Positions 7,774 through 16,434 of a stretch of DNA of 64,000 nucleotides are shown piece by piece. Source of the stretch: Actinocatenispora rupis (lineage in GTDB: Bacteria; Actinomycetota; Actinomycetes; Mycobacteriales; Micromonosporaceae). How positions within the stretch are numbered: the stretch's first letter is position 1; each line of letters starts with the position of its first letter. Both the position numbers and the translations under genes were made by a program. The notes below the pieces were generated by a model that was not told the origin of the DNA, made no database searches, and saw only the letters and a program-made list of their open reading frames with translations. The stretch is taken from NCBI RefSeq assembly GCF_016861975.1, contig NZ_BOMB01000016.1, positions 62,001 to 126,000 of the forward strand. Direction: 5' to 3'.

Positions 7774-9573
7774 TCAGTCCGGTTCCGCCGTGTCGGTCGG
7801 TCCGGCGTCAGCCGTGCCCGCGCCGTCGACCTCGCGGCGGGAGTCGGCCAGCCGCCGGGTACGGCCGGTGCGGTCGAGGTGTTCCAGCAGCGGCACCGCC
7901 ACCCGACGCGTGGTGTGCAGCGCCCGCCGCGCCTCGCTCAGCGTGAACGGTTGCGGCAGCGCCGCCAGCAGCGGTACGGCGGCGGCGTCGGCGCCGGGCC
8001 GCAGCACGATGCCGGGCGCGACCTCCAGCAGCGTACCGGCGCGGACGGCGGCGGCGAGCTCGCGCCGGCCGAGGCCGAGTTGGCTCAACCGGGCCGACTC
8101 CGGTGCCGCGTACGGGTCGGCGGCGAGGTCGGCGTGCACCGCGGCGACCGCGCGTGCCACCGGTACGGGCAGTGCGGGCGCGACGTCCGCCCGCCGCACC
8201 CGACCGTCCCGTACGGTCAGCGGGTCGGTCGCGGCCGCCGCGACGAGGGCCGGGTCCGGCAGGTCGAGGGCGTGCGCCGCAGCGGCCAGCGGCAGGCCGG
8301 TCGACAGCGGTTCGGCGGCCCGGTGCGCGTCGACGGCCGCCACCAACCGGGAACGTACCCCGGCCCACCAGGTCGGGTCGGCGAGCCAGTCGCCGGCCAC
8401 CGGAGTACCGGCGGGGGGTACGCCCATGGCCCGCAGCGTACCGGCGCGGACGAGGCCGCGGCGGCGCAGTTCGCTTGTGGCGTCTGGGATTCCGGTCAGA
8501 CCGGCGAGTTCGGCCGCGCGGGTGGTGGTGGCGCCGCGCCGGCCGAGCGGCGGCGGCAGTACGTCGAGGACGAGCGCGCCGGCGAGGATCCGGTGCGCGC
8601 CCGGATCGCGCAGCAGCAGCCGGTCGCCGACCCGCAGCGGCAGGGCCCGGTCGGTCGTGACGCGCGCGGTGTCGGGGCCGAGCCGGCGCACCGTCGCCGG
8701 GACCGCGGCCGCGCCCACGTGTACGGTCACCGCGCGCGGCAGCCGGTCCGCGACCCGCCGCAGCCGTACGTCGGTGACGGTGCCGGACAGCCACACGTCC
8801 GGCGTCAGCAGCGCGTGCCCTCGGCCGAGGTCACCGGGCGCGACACCGCGCAGGTTGAGCGCCACCCGCGCGACGCCCGACACCGCGTCCGCTTGCGTAC
8901 CAAGGGATTCGAGGTTGCGGACGCGGACCCGGGCGGTGCCGGGGGAGACGGCCAGCTCGTCGCCGGTGCGCACCGTACCGCCCGGCAGGGTGCCGGTGAC
9001 CACCGTGCCCGCGCCCCGCACCGTGAACGCCCGGTCCACCCACAGCCGTACGTCCGCGGCCGGGTCCGGGTCGGGCAGCCGGGCGCACAGCGCGTCGACC
9101 GCGTCGGTCAGCTCGGCGATGCCCGCGCCGGTCGCGCCGCTCACCGCGACGGTCGGGATCCCCGCCAGCGACGTACCGGCGAGCCGCTCGGCGGCCTGCG
9201 CGGCGGCCGGCGCCGGATCGGCCCGGTCGCACCGGTTCACCACGAGCAGACCGTCCGCGACCTCCAAAGCCGCCAGCGCGTCCAGGTGCTCGGTCGACTG
9301 CGGCATCCAGCCCTCGTCCGCTGCCACCACGAACAGCACCGCCGGCACCGGCCCGACCCCCGCCAGCATGTTCGGTACGAACCGCGCATGTCCCGGTACG
9401 TCGACGAACGCGGCGACCCGGCCGGACGGCAGCGTCGTCCACGCGTACCCGAGGTCGATGGTGAGGCCGCGGCGCCGCTCCTCGGCCCAGCGGTCCGGCT
9501 CCATCCCGGTCAACCGCCGGATCAGCGTCGACTTGCCGTGGTCGACGTGCCCGGCGGTGGCGATCACCCGCAC
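7774..9573 (-). CDS. selB: Selenocysteine-specific elongation factor SelB (599 aa)
   Basis: SelB is a GTPase that delivers Sec-tRNA(Sec) to the ribosome at UGA codons followed by a SECIS hairpin. The G domain is plain: GHVDHGKST (G1) at residues 8-16, DVPGH (G3) and NRCD (G4 variant of NKxD). Beta-barrel domains follow (from about residue 170), and the C-terminal third is a run of winged-helix modules that read the SECIS RNA. The GTG start at 9573 overlaps the end of selA by 10 nt, so the two are translationally coupled. Its likely client within the window is the formate dehydrogenase at 55.3-58.5 kb. Confidence 0.96.
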   Translation of the reverse strand: MRVIATAGHVDHGKSTLIRRLTGMEPDRWAEERRRGLTIDLGYAWTTLPSGRVAAFVDVPGHARFVPNMLAGVGPVPAVLFVVAADEGWMPQSTEHLDALAALEVADGLLVVNRCDRADPAPAAAQAAERLAGTSLAGIPTVAVSGATGAGIAELTDAVDALCARLPDPDPAADVRLWVDRAFTVRGAGTVVTGTLPGGTVRTGDELAVSPGTARVRVRNLESLGTQADAVSGVARVALNLRGVAPGDLGRGHALLTPDVWLSGTVTDVRLRRVADRLPRAVTVHVGAAAVPATVRRLGPDTARVTTDRALPLRVGDRLLLRDPGAHRILAGALVLDVLPPPLGRRGATTTRAAELAGLTGIPDATSELRRRGLVRAGTLRAMGVPPAGTPVAGDWLADPTWWAGVRSRLVAAVDAHRAAEPLSTGLPLAAAAHALDLPDPALVAAAATDPLTVRDGRVRRADVAPALPVPVARAVAAVHADLAADPYAAPESARLSQLGLGRRELAAAVRAGTLLEVAPGIVLRPGADAAAVPLLAALPQPFTLSEARRALHTTRRVAVPLLEHLDRTGRTRRLADSRREVDGAGTADAGPTDTAEPD

Positions 9574-10868
9574 GGTCGTCCCGCCGCCGCGCGGACCGCA
9601 CCGTACAGCCGGTGGTCGTCGGCCTCGTCGACCGCCGCCACGTCGACGAGGCAGTACCCGTCGGCGACGCGGGCGAGTACCGCCGGGCGGCCGAGGCGCA
9701 GCGGTACGGCCAGCCCCGCCGGCAGGCGTACCGCGGCACTCGGCAGCGTGACACCGGGCGCGCCGCCACCGCCGACCGCCGCGTCACTCGGTACCGCGGT
9801 GGCCTCGACGCCCGCCGCGCGCAGCCGCGCCGCCAGCCGGTCCGCGCGGCGCCGGCGGTCCGCCGGATCCGCCGCCAACGCCGCCGGTACCGGGGGCAGC
9901 GGCCCGCGCAGCGTCGCCTCCAGCGCCGCCAGCGTCAGCTTGTCCACCCGCAGCGCGCGGTACAGCGGGTGCCGGCGCAGCGTGCCGGCCACGTCGGCGC
10001 GGCCGAGTACGAGGCCCGCCTGGGGGCCGCCGAGCAGCTTGTCGCCGGACGCCGTCACCAGCGCGGCACCGGCGGCCAGCGCCGAGGTCACGTCCGGCTC
10101 GTCCGGGAGTACCGGATGGGGTGTCAGCAGGCCGGAGCCCACGTCCACCACCACCGGTACGCCCAGGCCCGCCAGCTCGCGCACCGACGCCGCGGCCGTG
10201 AAGCCGGTGACGGTGAAGTTCGACGGGTGGACCTTCAACACGAAGCCGGTGTCCGGCCCGACCGCCGCCGCATAGTCGGCCGCCACCGTACGGTTCGTGG
10301 TGCCGACCTCCCGCAGCCGCGCCCCCGTACTCGCCAGCAGGTCCGGCAGCCGGAACCCGTCGCCGATCTCCACGAGTTCGCCGCGACCGATCACGATCTC
10401 CCGGCCCGCGGCCAGCGCCGTCGCCGCGAGTACCAGGGCGGCGGCGTTGTTGTTGACGACCAGCGCCGCCTCCGCCGCCGGTACCCGGTCCAGCAGGGCG
10501 GCGAGCGTGCCCGCGCCGCGCTGGCCGCGCCGCCCCGTCGCGAGGTCCAGCTCCACGTCACCGGTACCGGCCGCCGCCGCCACCGACCGGCGCGCCGCCT
10601 CCGACAGCGGCGCCCGGCCCAGGTTGGTGTGCAGCAGCACGCCCGTCGCGTTCAGCACCGGCGTACCGGTGTCGGCCCGGTCCGGCAGCCGCGCCAGCAC
10701 CTCGCCGACGACCGCCTCCGCCGCGACCCGCCCCGCCCGGCAGTCCTGCTGCACCGCCGTCACCACGGACTTCACCAGGCCCCGGCCCAGCCGGTCGGCC
10801 GCCGCCGCCACCCGCGCCTCGGCCAACACCGTGTCGGTACGCGGCACCCGACGCCGAACATCCACCAC
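9564..10868 (-). CDS. selA: L-seryl-tRNA(Sec) selenium transferase SelA (434 aa)
   Basis: SelA is a PLP-dependent decamer that converts Ser-tRNA(Sec) to Sec-tRNA(Sec) using selenophosphate. The fold-type I signature is clear: LNATGVLLHTNLGRAPLS near residues 80-95, and the PLP lysine in TASGDKLLGGPQAGLVLG. The length is slightly below the usual 450-460 residues. The start is uncertain: GTG codons at 10868 and 10865 both precede DVRRRVPRTDTVLAEARV, which resembles the family N-terminus, and neither has a strong ribosome site. It heads the selA-selB pair and lies next to tRNA-Sec. Confidence 0.95.
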   Translation of the reverse strand: MVDVRRRVPRTDTVLAEARVAAAADRLGRGLVKSVVTAVQQDCRAGRVAAEAVVGEVLARLPDRADTGTPVLNATGVLLHTNLGRAPLSEAARRSVAAAAGTGDVELDLATGRRGQRGAGTLAALLDRVPAAEAALVVNNNAAALVLAATALAAGREIVIGRGELVEIGDGFRLPDLLASTGARLREVGTTNRTVAADYAAAVGPDTGFVLKVHPSNFTVTGFTAAASVRELAGLGVPVVVDVGSGLLTPHPVLPDEPDVTSALAAGAALVTASGDKLLGGPQAGLVLGRADVAGTLRRHPLYRALRVDKLTLAALEATLRGPLPPVPAALAADPADRRRRADRLAARLRAAGVEATAVPSDAAVGGGGAPGVTLPSAAVRLPAGLAVPLRLGRPAVLARVADGYCLVDVAAVDEADDHRLYGAVRAAAGRPCG

Positions 10869-11005
10869 GGCACCGACTCTAGAGCCCACCCCGGGCCCGC
10901 GTACGCCGCCTCGTCGATGTGCCGGCGCGGGCGTGCGGTCGCGGCACGGTGCCGCCGGCACGGTTGCGGAAGCACGGCGGTGGAGGTGTGGTGACGGAGG
11001 CGCGG

Positions 11006-11100
11006 TGGCGGAGGCGGACGGGAATCGAACCCGCCAGCCCGAGATGCTCGGGCTCAACGGTGTTGAAGACCGCGCCGGTCACCAGGCCGGATACGCCTCC
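11006..11100 (-). tRNA. selC: tRNA-Sec (anticodon UCA)
   Basis: On the minus strand a 95-nt tRNA runs from GGAGGCGTATCC to CGCCTCCG followed by an encoded CCA. The anticodon TCA (complement of 11064-11066) sits in the loop CTTCAAC. A long extra arm (GAGCCCGAGCATCTCGGGCT) and the T-loop TTCGATT are present. The overlong acceptor stem and large variable arm are the marks of bacterial selenocysteine tRNA, which is charged with serine and then converted by SelA. It lies 137 nt from the selA start and 89 nt from selD. Confidence 0.96.
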
Positions 11101-11189
11101 CTCGCACCGCCCGCATCGTAACCGCGGCGGTGACCGCCGCGCCGGTACGCCGCGGTGGTGTCGCCGCGGTGGCCGCCTAGTCTGGTGAG

Positions 11190-12188
11190 GTGGCTGGCTA
11201 CCGGTTGACGCAGTACGCGCACGGCGGTGGATGCGCCTGCAAGATCCCGCCGGGGGAACTGGAGTCGATGGTGGCGGGTCTGGCCGCGGCCGGCCCCGCG
11301 CCGGGCGCGCCCGGTGAGCTGCTCGTCGGGCTCGGCGACGGGGACGACGCGGCGGTCGTCCGGCTCGACGCGGCCACCGGCATCGTCGCCACCACCGACT
11401 TCTTCACCCCGGTCGTCGACGACGCGTACGACTGGGGCCGCATCGCCGCCACCAACGCCCTGTCCGACGTGTACGCGATGGGTGGCCGGCCGCTGGTCGC
11501 GGTGAACCTGCTCGGCTGGCCGCGGGACGTGCTGCCCACCGAACTCGCGACCGAGGTGCTGCGCGGCGGTATGGACGTGGCCCGCGCCGCCGCCTGCCAT
11601 CTCGCCGGCGGGCACAGCGTCGACGACCCGGAGCCGAAGTACGGGCTGGCGGTGACCGGGCTGGTCGACCCGGACCGGGTGATCCGCAACGACGCCGGCC
11701 GCGCCGGGCTGCCGCTGTCGCTGACCAAGCCGCTCGGCATCGGCGTCCTGAACGCGCGGCACAAGCAGACCGGCGAGGTGTTCGAGCCGGCCGTCGCCGC
11801 CATGACCGCACTGAACGCGGACGCCGCCACCGCCGCCGTCGCCGCCGGCGTCCGCTGCGGTACCGACGTGACGGGGTTCGGGCTGCTGGGCCACCTGCGC
11901 AAGCTGGCCCGCGCGTCGGGCGTCACCGCCGTCGTCGACAGTGCCGCCGTGCCGTACCTGTCGGGCGCGCGGGACGCGCTGCGCTCCGGGTACGTCTCCG
12001 GCGGTACCCGGCGGAACCTGGCGTGGGTGGAGCCGGACACCGACTTCGGCGCCGTACCGGAGGAGGAGCGGTTGCTGCTGGCGGACGCGCAGACGTCCGG
12101 TGGTCTGCTGCTGGCCGGCGAGATTCCCGGCGCCCCGGTCGTCGGCGAGCTGGTCCCGCGCGGCGAGTACGCCGTCGTGGTGCGCTGA
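11190..12188 (+). CDS. selD: Selenide, water dikinase SelD (332 aa)
   Basis: SelD makes selenophosphate, the selenium donor for SelA, from selenide and ATP. The N-terminus HGGGCACKIPP carries the catalytic Cys-Lys pair; the key residue is cysteine here, not selenocysteine. GDGDDAAVVRLD, DVYAMGG and LAGGHSVDDPEPKYGLAVTG are typical of the PurM/SelD ATP-binding fold. GTG at 11190 is taken as the start because only a few residues precede the conserved LTQYAHGGG; the ribosome site is poor. It is transcribed away from tRNA-Sec and selAB, completing the selenocysteine pathway. Confidence 0.95.
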   Translation: MAGYRLTQYAHGGGCACKIPPGELESMVAGLAAAGPAPGAPGELLVGLGDGDDAAVVRLDAATGIVATTDFFTPVVDDAYDWGRIAATNALSDVYAMGGRPLVAVNLLGWPRDVLPTELATEVLRGGMDVARAAACHLAGGHSVDDPEPKYGLAVTGLVDPDRVIRNDAGRAGLPLSLTKPLGIGVLNARHKQTGEVFEPAVAAMTALNADAATAAVAAGVRCGTDVTGFGLLGHLRKLARASGVTAVVDSAAVPYLSGARDALRSGYVSGGTRRNLAWVEPDTDFGAVPEEERLLLADAQTSGGLLLAGEIPGAPVVGELVPRGEYAVVVR

Positions 12189-12287
12189 CGACGGCATCCG
12201 ACGCGCGCGGAGACGGACGCGACGCCGTCGGCCGGTTGCCGTGGTACGCCAGCATGTCGGTGTCGATCCCCGACCGGAAGGACCACG

Positions 12288-12614
12288 ATGTCGCGTACTC
12301 CGATGCGTGTGCTGGCGCTCGTGGCGGCGGTGCCCCTGCTCGCCGGGCTGGCCGCGTGCACCAAGTCGACCGTGACCTGCGCGGGCGGTACCTGCCATGT
12401 CACGGCGACGCTGGACTCGGGCAGCAGGGCCACGGTGGACGTGTTCGGCAGCCACCAGCTGTCGGTCGGTGACCTGTCCGCCAGCGAGGTGACGGTGGGG
12501 CTGGAGGGGCACCGCAGCACGATGAAGGCGGGCCAGTCGGACGCGCTGGGCGCGTACACGGTGCACGTCGACTCGATCTCCGGCGACACGGTGAAGCTGA
12601 CCGTGACCGGCTGA
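12288..12614 (+). CDS. Small secreted lipoprotein, function unknown (108 aa)
   Basis: A lipoprotein signal peptide is clear: MSRTPMRVLALVAAVPLLAG followed by the lipobox LAAC, with Cys25 as the lipid anchor. The mature part is about 84 residues, has one further Cys pair (TCAGGTC), and is rich in Thr, Val and Ser, suggesting a small beta-sandwich facing outward. The ribosome site GGAAGGACC precedes the ATG. It stands alone between selD and an IclR operon and ends in two hairpins. The family is not recognised. Confidence 0.75.
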   Translation: MSRTPMRVLALVAAVPLLAGLAACTKSTVTCAGGTCHVTATLDSGSRATVDVFGSHQLSVGDLSASEVTVGLEGHRSTMKAGQSDALGAYTVHVDSISGDTVKLTVTG

Positions 12615-12620
12615 TCCGGC

Positions 12621-12642
12621 CACCGCCCGGGTGGGGGCGGTG
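12621..12642 (+). terminator. Hairpin, first of two after the lipoprotein gene
   Basis: Arms CACCGCCC and GGGCGGTG lie immediately after the stop codon and would form a GC-rich hairpin. Confidence 0.45.
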
Positions 12643-12645
12643 CGG

Positions 12646-12684
12646 GGAAGGGCCCGTGCGGCGAGGTGCCGCGCGGGCCCTTCC
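12646..12684 (+). terminator. Long hairpin terminator after the lipoprotein gene
   Basis: GGAAGGGCCCGTGCGGC pairs with GCCGCGCGGGCCCTTCC (17-nt arms, one mismatch) around a 5-nt loop. A T-containing stretch follows. Confidence 0.65.
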
Positions 12685-12796
12685 GTATCTTCTGGCGCGG
12701 GACGTTCCGTTCGCGAGCCTTCGGACGCGCTGGGCGGGTCCGCGGTCACCGTCGTGTTTCCGCTGGTGGTCGCGCGAAATTCAGGTGGCCCGGGCC

Positions 12797-12826
12797 TTGA
12801 CCGTGGCGGAAGTGCAGCGCAATACT
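12797..12826 (+). promoter_or_regulatory. Candidate promoter of the IclR-OPT operon
   Basis: TTGACC at 12797-12802 and AATACT at 12821-12826 are 18 bp apart, placing the transcription start about 20-30 bp before the IclR-type palindrome. This is a pattern match only. Confidence 0.35.
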
Positions 12827-12855
12827 CGCGGCATCGTCTCAGATAATCCAACACT

Positions 12856-12872
12856 GTTTCAATTATTGAAAC
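12856..12872. promoter_or_regulatory. IclR-type operator palindrome
   Basis: GTTTCAAT-T-ATTGAAAC is a perfect 17-bp palindrome in an AT-rich island, 20 bp upstream of the iclR-like ATG at 12893. TTTCAAT/ATTGAAA half-sites are common for IclR-family regulators, so autoregulation of this gene and the operon behind it is likely. Confidence 0.65.
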
Positions 12873-12892
12873 GCTATCGAGGACGGTGCCTG

Positions 12893-13696
12893 ATGCCCGA
12901 TTCCACCGAGACCGTCGCCGGCGTACACCCCGACGCCGACCGCGGTCCTGCCCGCACGGCCGACCGCGCGCTGCGGGTACTGCTGGCGTTCCGTCAGCGG
13001 CCGGAGTGGGGTGTCAGCGACCTGGCCCGCACCCTCGGGCTGGACAAGGCGAACATCCACCGGCTGCTCACCACGCTCGCCGGCCGCGGCTTCGTCCTGG
13101 CCGACCCCGACACCCGGCGGTACCGGCTGGGTCCGGCGATCGCCGTGCTCGCCCGTGCCGCCGAACGCGGTGGCGCGCTGGAGGCCGCGGCCCGGCCGTT
13201 CCTCAGCGAACTCGCCCACGACCTGGACGAGAGCGCGATACTCAACGTCCCGCACGGCGCCGCGTACCGGTGCACGCTCGCGGTCGACGCCGCCGGCCCG
13301 ATCCGGTACTCCGCGACGGTGGGGGAGACCATCCCCGCCCACGGTGGTGCCGCCGGTCACGCGATCTTCGCGTTCTACCCGGTCGACCAGGTCCGTGACC
13401 TGTTGGCCGGTGCCCTGCCGAAGTTCAACGCCCACACCGTCGTCGACCTCGACGACCTGCTCGCCCGGTACGAGAGGGTCCGCGCCGACGGCGTCGCGAT
13501 CTCGCACGGCGAGTTCGACCCGAACGTCACGTCCGTCGCGGCGCCGTGCTTCGCCGCCGGCCAGGTGGTCGGCTCGGTCGTCGTGATCGGCCCGCAGGAC
13601 CGGATGTCCGGCAAGGTCGACACCGCCGTCGACCGGGTACGCGCCGTCGCCGAGCGGCTCAGCCGCGTACTCGACGGCGTACCGACGACCACGTGA
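12893..13696 (+). CDS. IclR family transcriptional regulator (267 aa)
   Basis: The N-terminal winged helix (about residues 20-80, with WGVSDLARTLGLDKANIHRLL as the DNA-reading part and a RYRLG wing) is followed by the IclR effector-binding domain up to RAVAERLSRVLDG. The ATG at 12893 has GAGGA upstream and starts just before the HTH; the frame remains open further upstream through the operator, which argues against a longer protein. It is the first gene of a seven-gene operon of transport and peptide or amino-acid enzymes and probably senses the transported substrate or a breakdown product. Confidence 0.93.
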   Translation: MPDSTETVAGVHPDADRGPARTADRALRVLLAFRQRPEWGVSDLARTLGLDKANIHRLLTTLAGRGFVLADPDTRRYRLGPAIAVLARAAERGGALEAAARPFLSELAHDLDESAILNVPHGAAYRCTLAVDAAGPIRYSATVGETIPAHGGAAGHAIFAFYPVDQVRDLLAGALPKFNAHTVVDLDDLLARYERVRADGVAISHGEFDPNVTSVAAPCFAAGQVVGSVVVIGPQDRMSGKVDTAVDRVRAVAERLSRVLDGVPTTT

Positions 13697-13718
13697 GGGC
13701 CGCTTCCCAAGGAGAACC

Positions 13719-15347
13719 ATGGCTGTCCAGACTCCCCTCAAGGGTGCCGACCTCAAGGGACCGGATTCGCACCCCCGAGCCTTCGAACCGGTGGTACTGA
13801 TCCTCACGGTCGTACTGTCGGTGGTGGGCGCGTTCATCGGCCTGCACCTGGTGACGACGCTCGGCATCACCGCCAACACCGCGGTCATCGGCGCGCTCGT
13901 CGCGATGCTCGTCGGCCGCATCCCGCTGAACAAGCTGCGCGAGATGCGGTCCATCCACCGGCAGAACCTCGTCCAGTCGGCGGTGTCCGGCGCGACGTTC
14001 GCCGCGGCGAACTCGCTGCTCGTACCGATCGCCGTGCCGTTCGTACTCGGGCGGCCGGACCTGGTGTGGCCGATGCTGGTCGGCGCCGGGATCGGCCTGG
14101 TGGTGGACACCTGGGTGCTGTTCCGGGTGTTCGACTCGAAGCTGTTCCCGGCGAAGGCGGCGTGGCCGCCCGGCCAGGCCGCGGCCGAGACGATGATCGC
14201 CGGCGACGAGGGCGGCCGGAAGGCCGTCGTACTCGGGCTCGGCGGGGTGGTCGGTTTCGTCGGGTCGTTCCTGAAGGTCGGTGGGGCGGCGCTGCCGTTC
14301 TCGGCCGCGGGCGTGGCACTGATCGGAAACATCTGGGCGCTCGGCATGTTCGGCGTCGGTCTCGGCGCGCGGCAGTACGGGCAGGAGTGGTTCGGGGTCG
14401 ACCTCAACGCCATGTACATCCCGCACGGGTTCATGGTCGGTGCCGGGATCGTGGCGCTGATCCAGGCCGTGTTCCTGTTGGTACGCCGGGAGAAGAAGAC
14501 CGACACCGAGGTGCCGGAGACCGAGCGGCCGACGGTGAACGAGCGGGGGCTGCGGCGCGCGCTCGGCGAGGGGTACGTGCTGTTCACGCTGGGCGCGCTC
14601 GTGGTGGCGCTGATCGGCGGCGTACTCGGTCACCTGTCGCCGCTGGAGATGGTCGGCTGGTGCCTGCTGGCCGGGTTCGCCGCGCTGGTGCACGAGCTGA
14701 TCGTCGGCCTGGCCGCGATGCACTCGGGCTGGTTCCCGGCGTTCGCGGTGACGCTCATCTTCCTCGTACTGGGCCTGGTGATCGGCATCCCGACCATCCC
14801 GCTCGCCCTGTTCATCGCGTACGTGGCGGCCACCGGGCCGGCGTTCGCCGACATGGGGTACGACCTGAAGGCCGGCTGGATCGTCCGCCGCGGCGGCACC
14901 CCGTACCGGTTGGTGGAGCGGGCCGGGCGCAAGCAGCAGTACATCGCGCAGCTGGTCGGTTTCGGCGTCGCGCTGGTCGTCGTCGCCCTCACCTGGCAGT
15001 CGTACTTCCACGGCAACGAGATCCCGCCGGTGTCCAAGGTGTACGCGGACACCGTCGCGCACGGGCTCACCGACACCCACATGCTGACCAACATCCTGCT
15101 GTGGGCGATCCCCGGTGCCGCGATCCAGCTGATCGGCGGGCCGAAGCGGCAGATGGGCGTCCTGCTCGCCACCGGGCTGCTGATCCTCACGCCGTACGCG
15201 TGCTGGTTCGTGTTCGGTGCGCTGCTGCTGCGGATCGTGTGGACGAAGCTGCGCCCGGACCGCGCCGAGAACGACCTCAACCTCATCGGCTCCGGCCTGA
15301 TCGCCGGCAGCTCGCTCACCGATGTCAGTCGCGTCGTGAAGGGATGA
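13719..15347 (+). CDS. OPT/YSL family oligopeptide-type transporter (542 aa)
   Basis: The product is a polytopic membrane protein with about 14 hydrophobic segments. Family-like features are the paired-repeat organisation, FAAANSLLVPIAVPFVLGR near residues 90-110, the PPGQAAAETM loop at about 150 and the NIWALGMFGVGLGARQYG segment. OPT members are proton-coupled importers of short peptides or metal chelates. An AAGGAGAACC ribosome site precedes the ATG, 22 nt after the IclR gene. Downstream peptidase-like and racemase-like genes suggest that a small peptide or amino-acid derivative is imported. Confidence 0.85.
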   Translation: MAVQTPLKGADLKGPDSHPRAFEPVVLILTVVLSVVGAFIGLHLVTTLGITANTAVIGALVAMLVGRIPLNKLREMRSIHRQNLVQSAVSGATFAAANSLLVPIAVPFVLGRPDLVWPMLVGAGIGLVVDTWVLFRVFDSKLFPAKAAWPPGQAAAETMIAGDEGGRKAVVLGLGGVVGFVGSFLKVGGAALPFSAAGVALIGNIWALGMFGVGLGARQYGQEWFGVDLNAMYIPHGFMVGAGIVALIQAVFLLVRREKKTDTEVPETERPTVNERGLRRALGEGYVLFTLGALVVALIGGVLGHLSPLEMVGWCLLAGFAALVHELIVGLAAMHSGWFPAFAVTLIFLVLGLVIGIPTIPLALFIAYVAATGPAFADMGYDLKAGWIVRRGGTPYRLVERAGRKQQYIAQLVGFGVALVVVALTWQSYFHGNEIPPVSKVYADTVAHGLTDTHMLTNILLWAIPGAAIQLIGGPKRQMGVLLATGLLILTPYACWFVFGALLLRIVWTKLRPDRAENDLNLIGSGLIAGSSLTDVSRVVKG

Positions 15348-15354
15348 CACGTTC

Positions 15355-16434
15355 GTGGAGGTAACCAGCCGCATCGAGGCCCGCCCCGAGTACCTGTCGT
15401 ACGAGGCGGCGCTCGGGGCACGCAAGCTCGTCGAGGAGATCATGCTCGTCAAGCCGGGCGAGGACGTGGTCATCACCGGCGACACCGCCTCGGACGCCCG
15501 GGTGATGGAGCTGACCGCGCAGGCCGTCGCCGCGGCCGGCGGCAACCCCACCGTCGTCCGGTACGACACGCGCCCGACGGTGGCGATGGAGCCGCCCGGT
15601 CCGGTCGCCGGCGCGGTCGCCCGGTCGCAGGTGTGGATCGAGTACACGCAGTCGTACATCATGCATTCGGAGGCGTTCCGGACGGCGATGGCCGCCGGCA
15701 CCCGGTACGCGAACCTGACGGGCATGGACGTGCAGATGCTCGTCGACACCGTCGGCAAGGTCGACTTCGCCGGTACCACCGAACTGGGCAAGGCCCTGGT
15801 CGCGCTGCTGGAGGCGGCCGACGAGGTGCACATCACGACGCCCGCCGGTACCGACATCCGGGGCCGCAACGGCGACCGGCCGATCAACCTGCGCGGCAAG
15901 CCGGCCGAGAAGCCGGGCGAGACGGTGATGCTGGCGGGGCAGATCTCCTGGAACCCCCTGGAGGAGACGCAGCACGGCGTCCTCGTCTTCGACGGCGCCG
16001 CGTGGCCACCGAACGAGCTGGGCCTGCTCCGTTCGCCGATCCGGATGACCGTGGAAAGCGGTGTGGTGACGGCGATCGAGGGCGACGGCCCGGACGCGGC
16101 GACGTTCCGCCGGTGGATGGCCGCGCAGGCGGACCTGCCGACCGGCGAGAACATGTACCGGATCGCGCACTGGTCGCTCGGCTTCAACCCGGGCGTCACG
16201 AAGCCGACCGGCCGCATCGTCGAGGACGAGCGGGTGTTCGGCTGCGTCGAGCTGGGCATCGGTACGAAGGGCGGCTGGATCGGGGGCGCCCCGTGGGTCG
16301 CGCCCGCGCACACCGACGGCTCGCTGCTCAACCCCACCATCGAACTCGACGGCGAGCCCATCGAGGTCGAGGGCCGGTACGTGCACCCGACGCTCGTCGA
16401 GATCTGCCACCGGCTCGGGATCGCGGGGTACTGA
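15355..16434 (+). CDS. M29 aminopeptidase / NicX-like metalloenzyme (359 aa)
   Basis: The protein resembles the thermophilic aminopeptidase (M29) fold shared with 2,5-dihydroxypyridine dioxygenase NicX. After an N-terminal Rossmann-like half (ARKLVEEIMLVKPGEDVVITGD), the C-terminal half carries the candidate metal ligands: Glu in the GENMYRIAHW segment, Glu in GCVELGIG, and the His-x-Asp of PAHTDGS near residues 320-325. It could be a peptidase or a ring-opening oxygenase; context favours a peptidase. GTG at 15355 starts 8 nt after the transporter stop, with AAGGGA upstream. Confidence 0.75.
   Translation: MEVTSRIEARPEYLSYEAALGARKLVEEIMLVKPGEDVVITGDTASDARVMELTAQAVAAAGGNPTVVRYDTRPTVAMEPPGPVAGAVARSQVWIEYTQSYIMHSEAFRTAMAAGTRYANLTGMDVQMLVDTVGKVDFAGTTELGKALVALLEAADEVHITTPAGTDIRGRNGDRPINLRGKPAEKPGETVMLAGQISWNPLEETQHGVLVFDGAAWPPNELGLLRSPIRMTVESGVVTAIEGDGPDAATFRRWMAAQADLPTGENMYRIAHWSLGFNPGVTKPTGRIVEDERVFGCVELGIGTKGGWIGGAPWVAPAHTDGSLLNPTIELDGEPIEVEGRYVHPTLVEICHRLGIAGY

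Noticed and set aside
11190-11260. SelD as a second selenoprotein
   Set aside because: The catalytic position is a cysteine codon (TGC) in HGGGCACK; there is no TGA.
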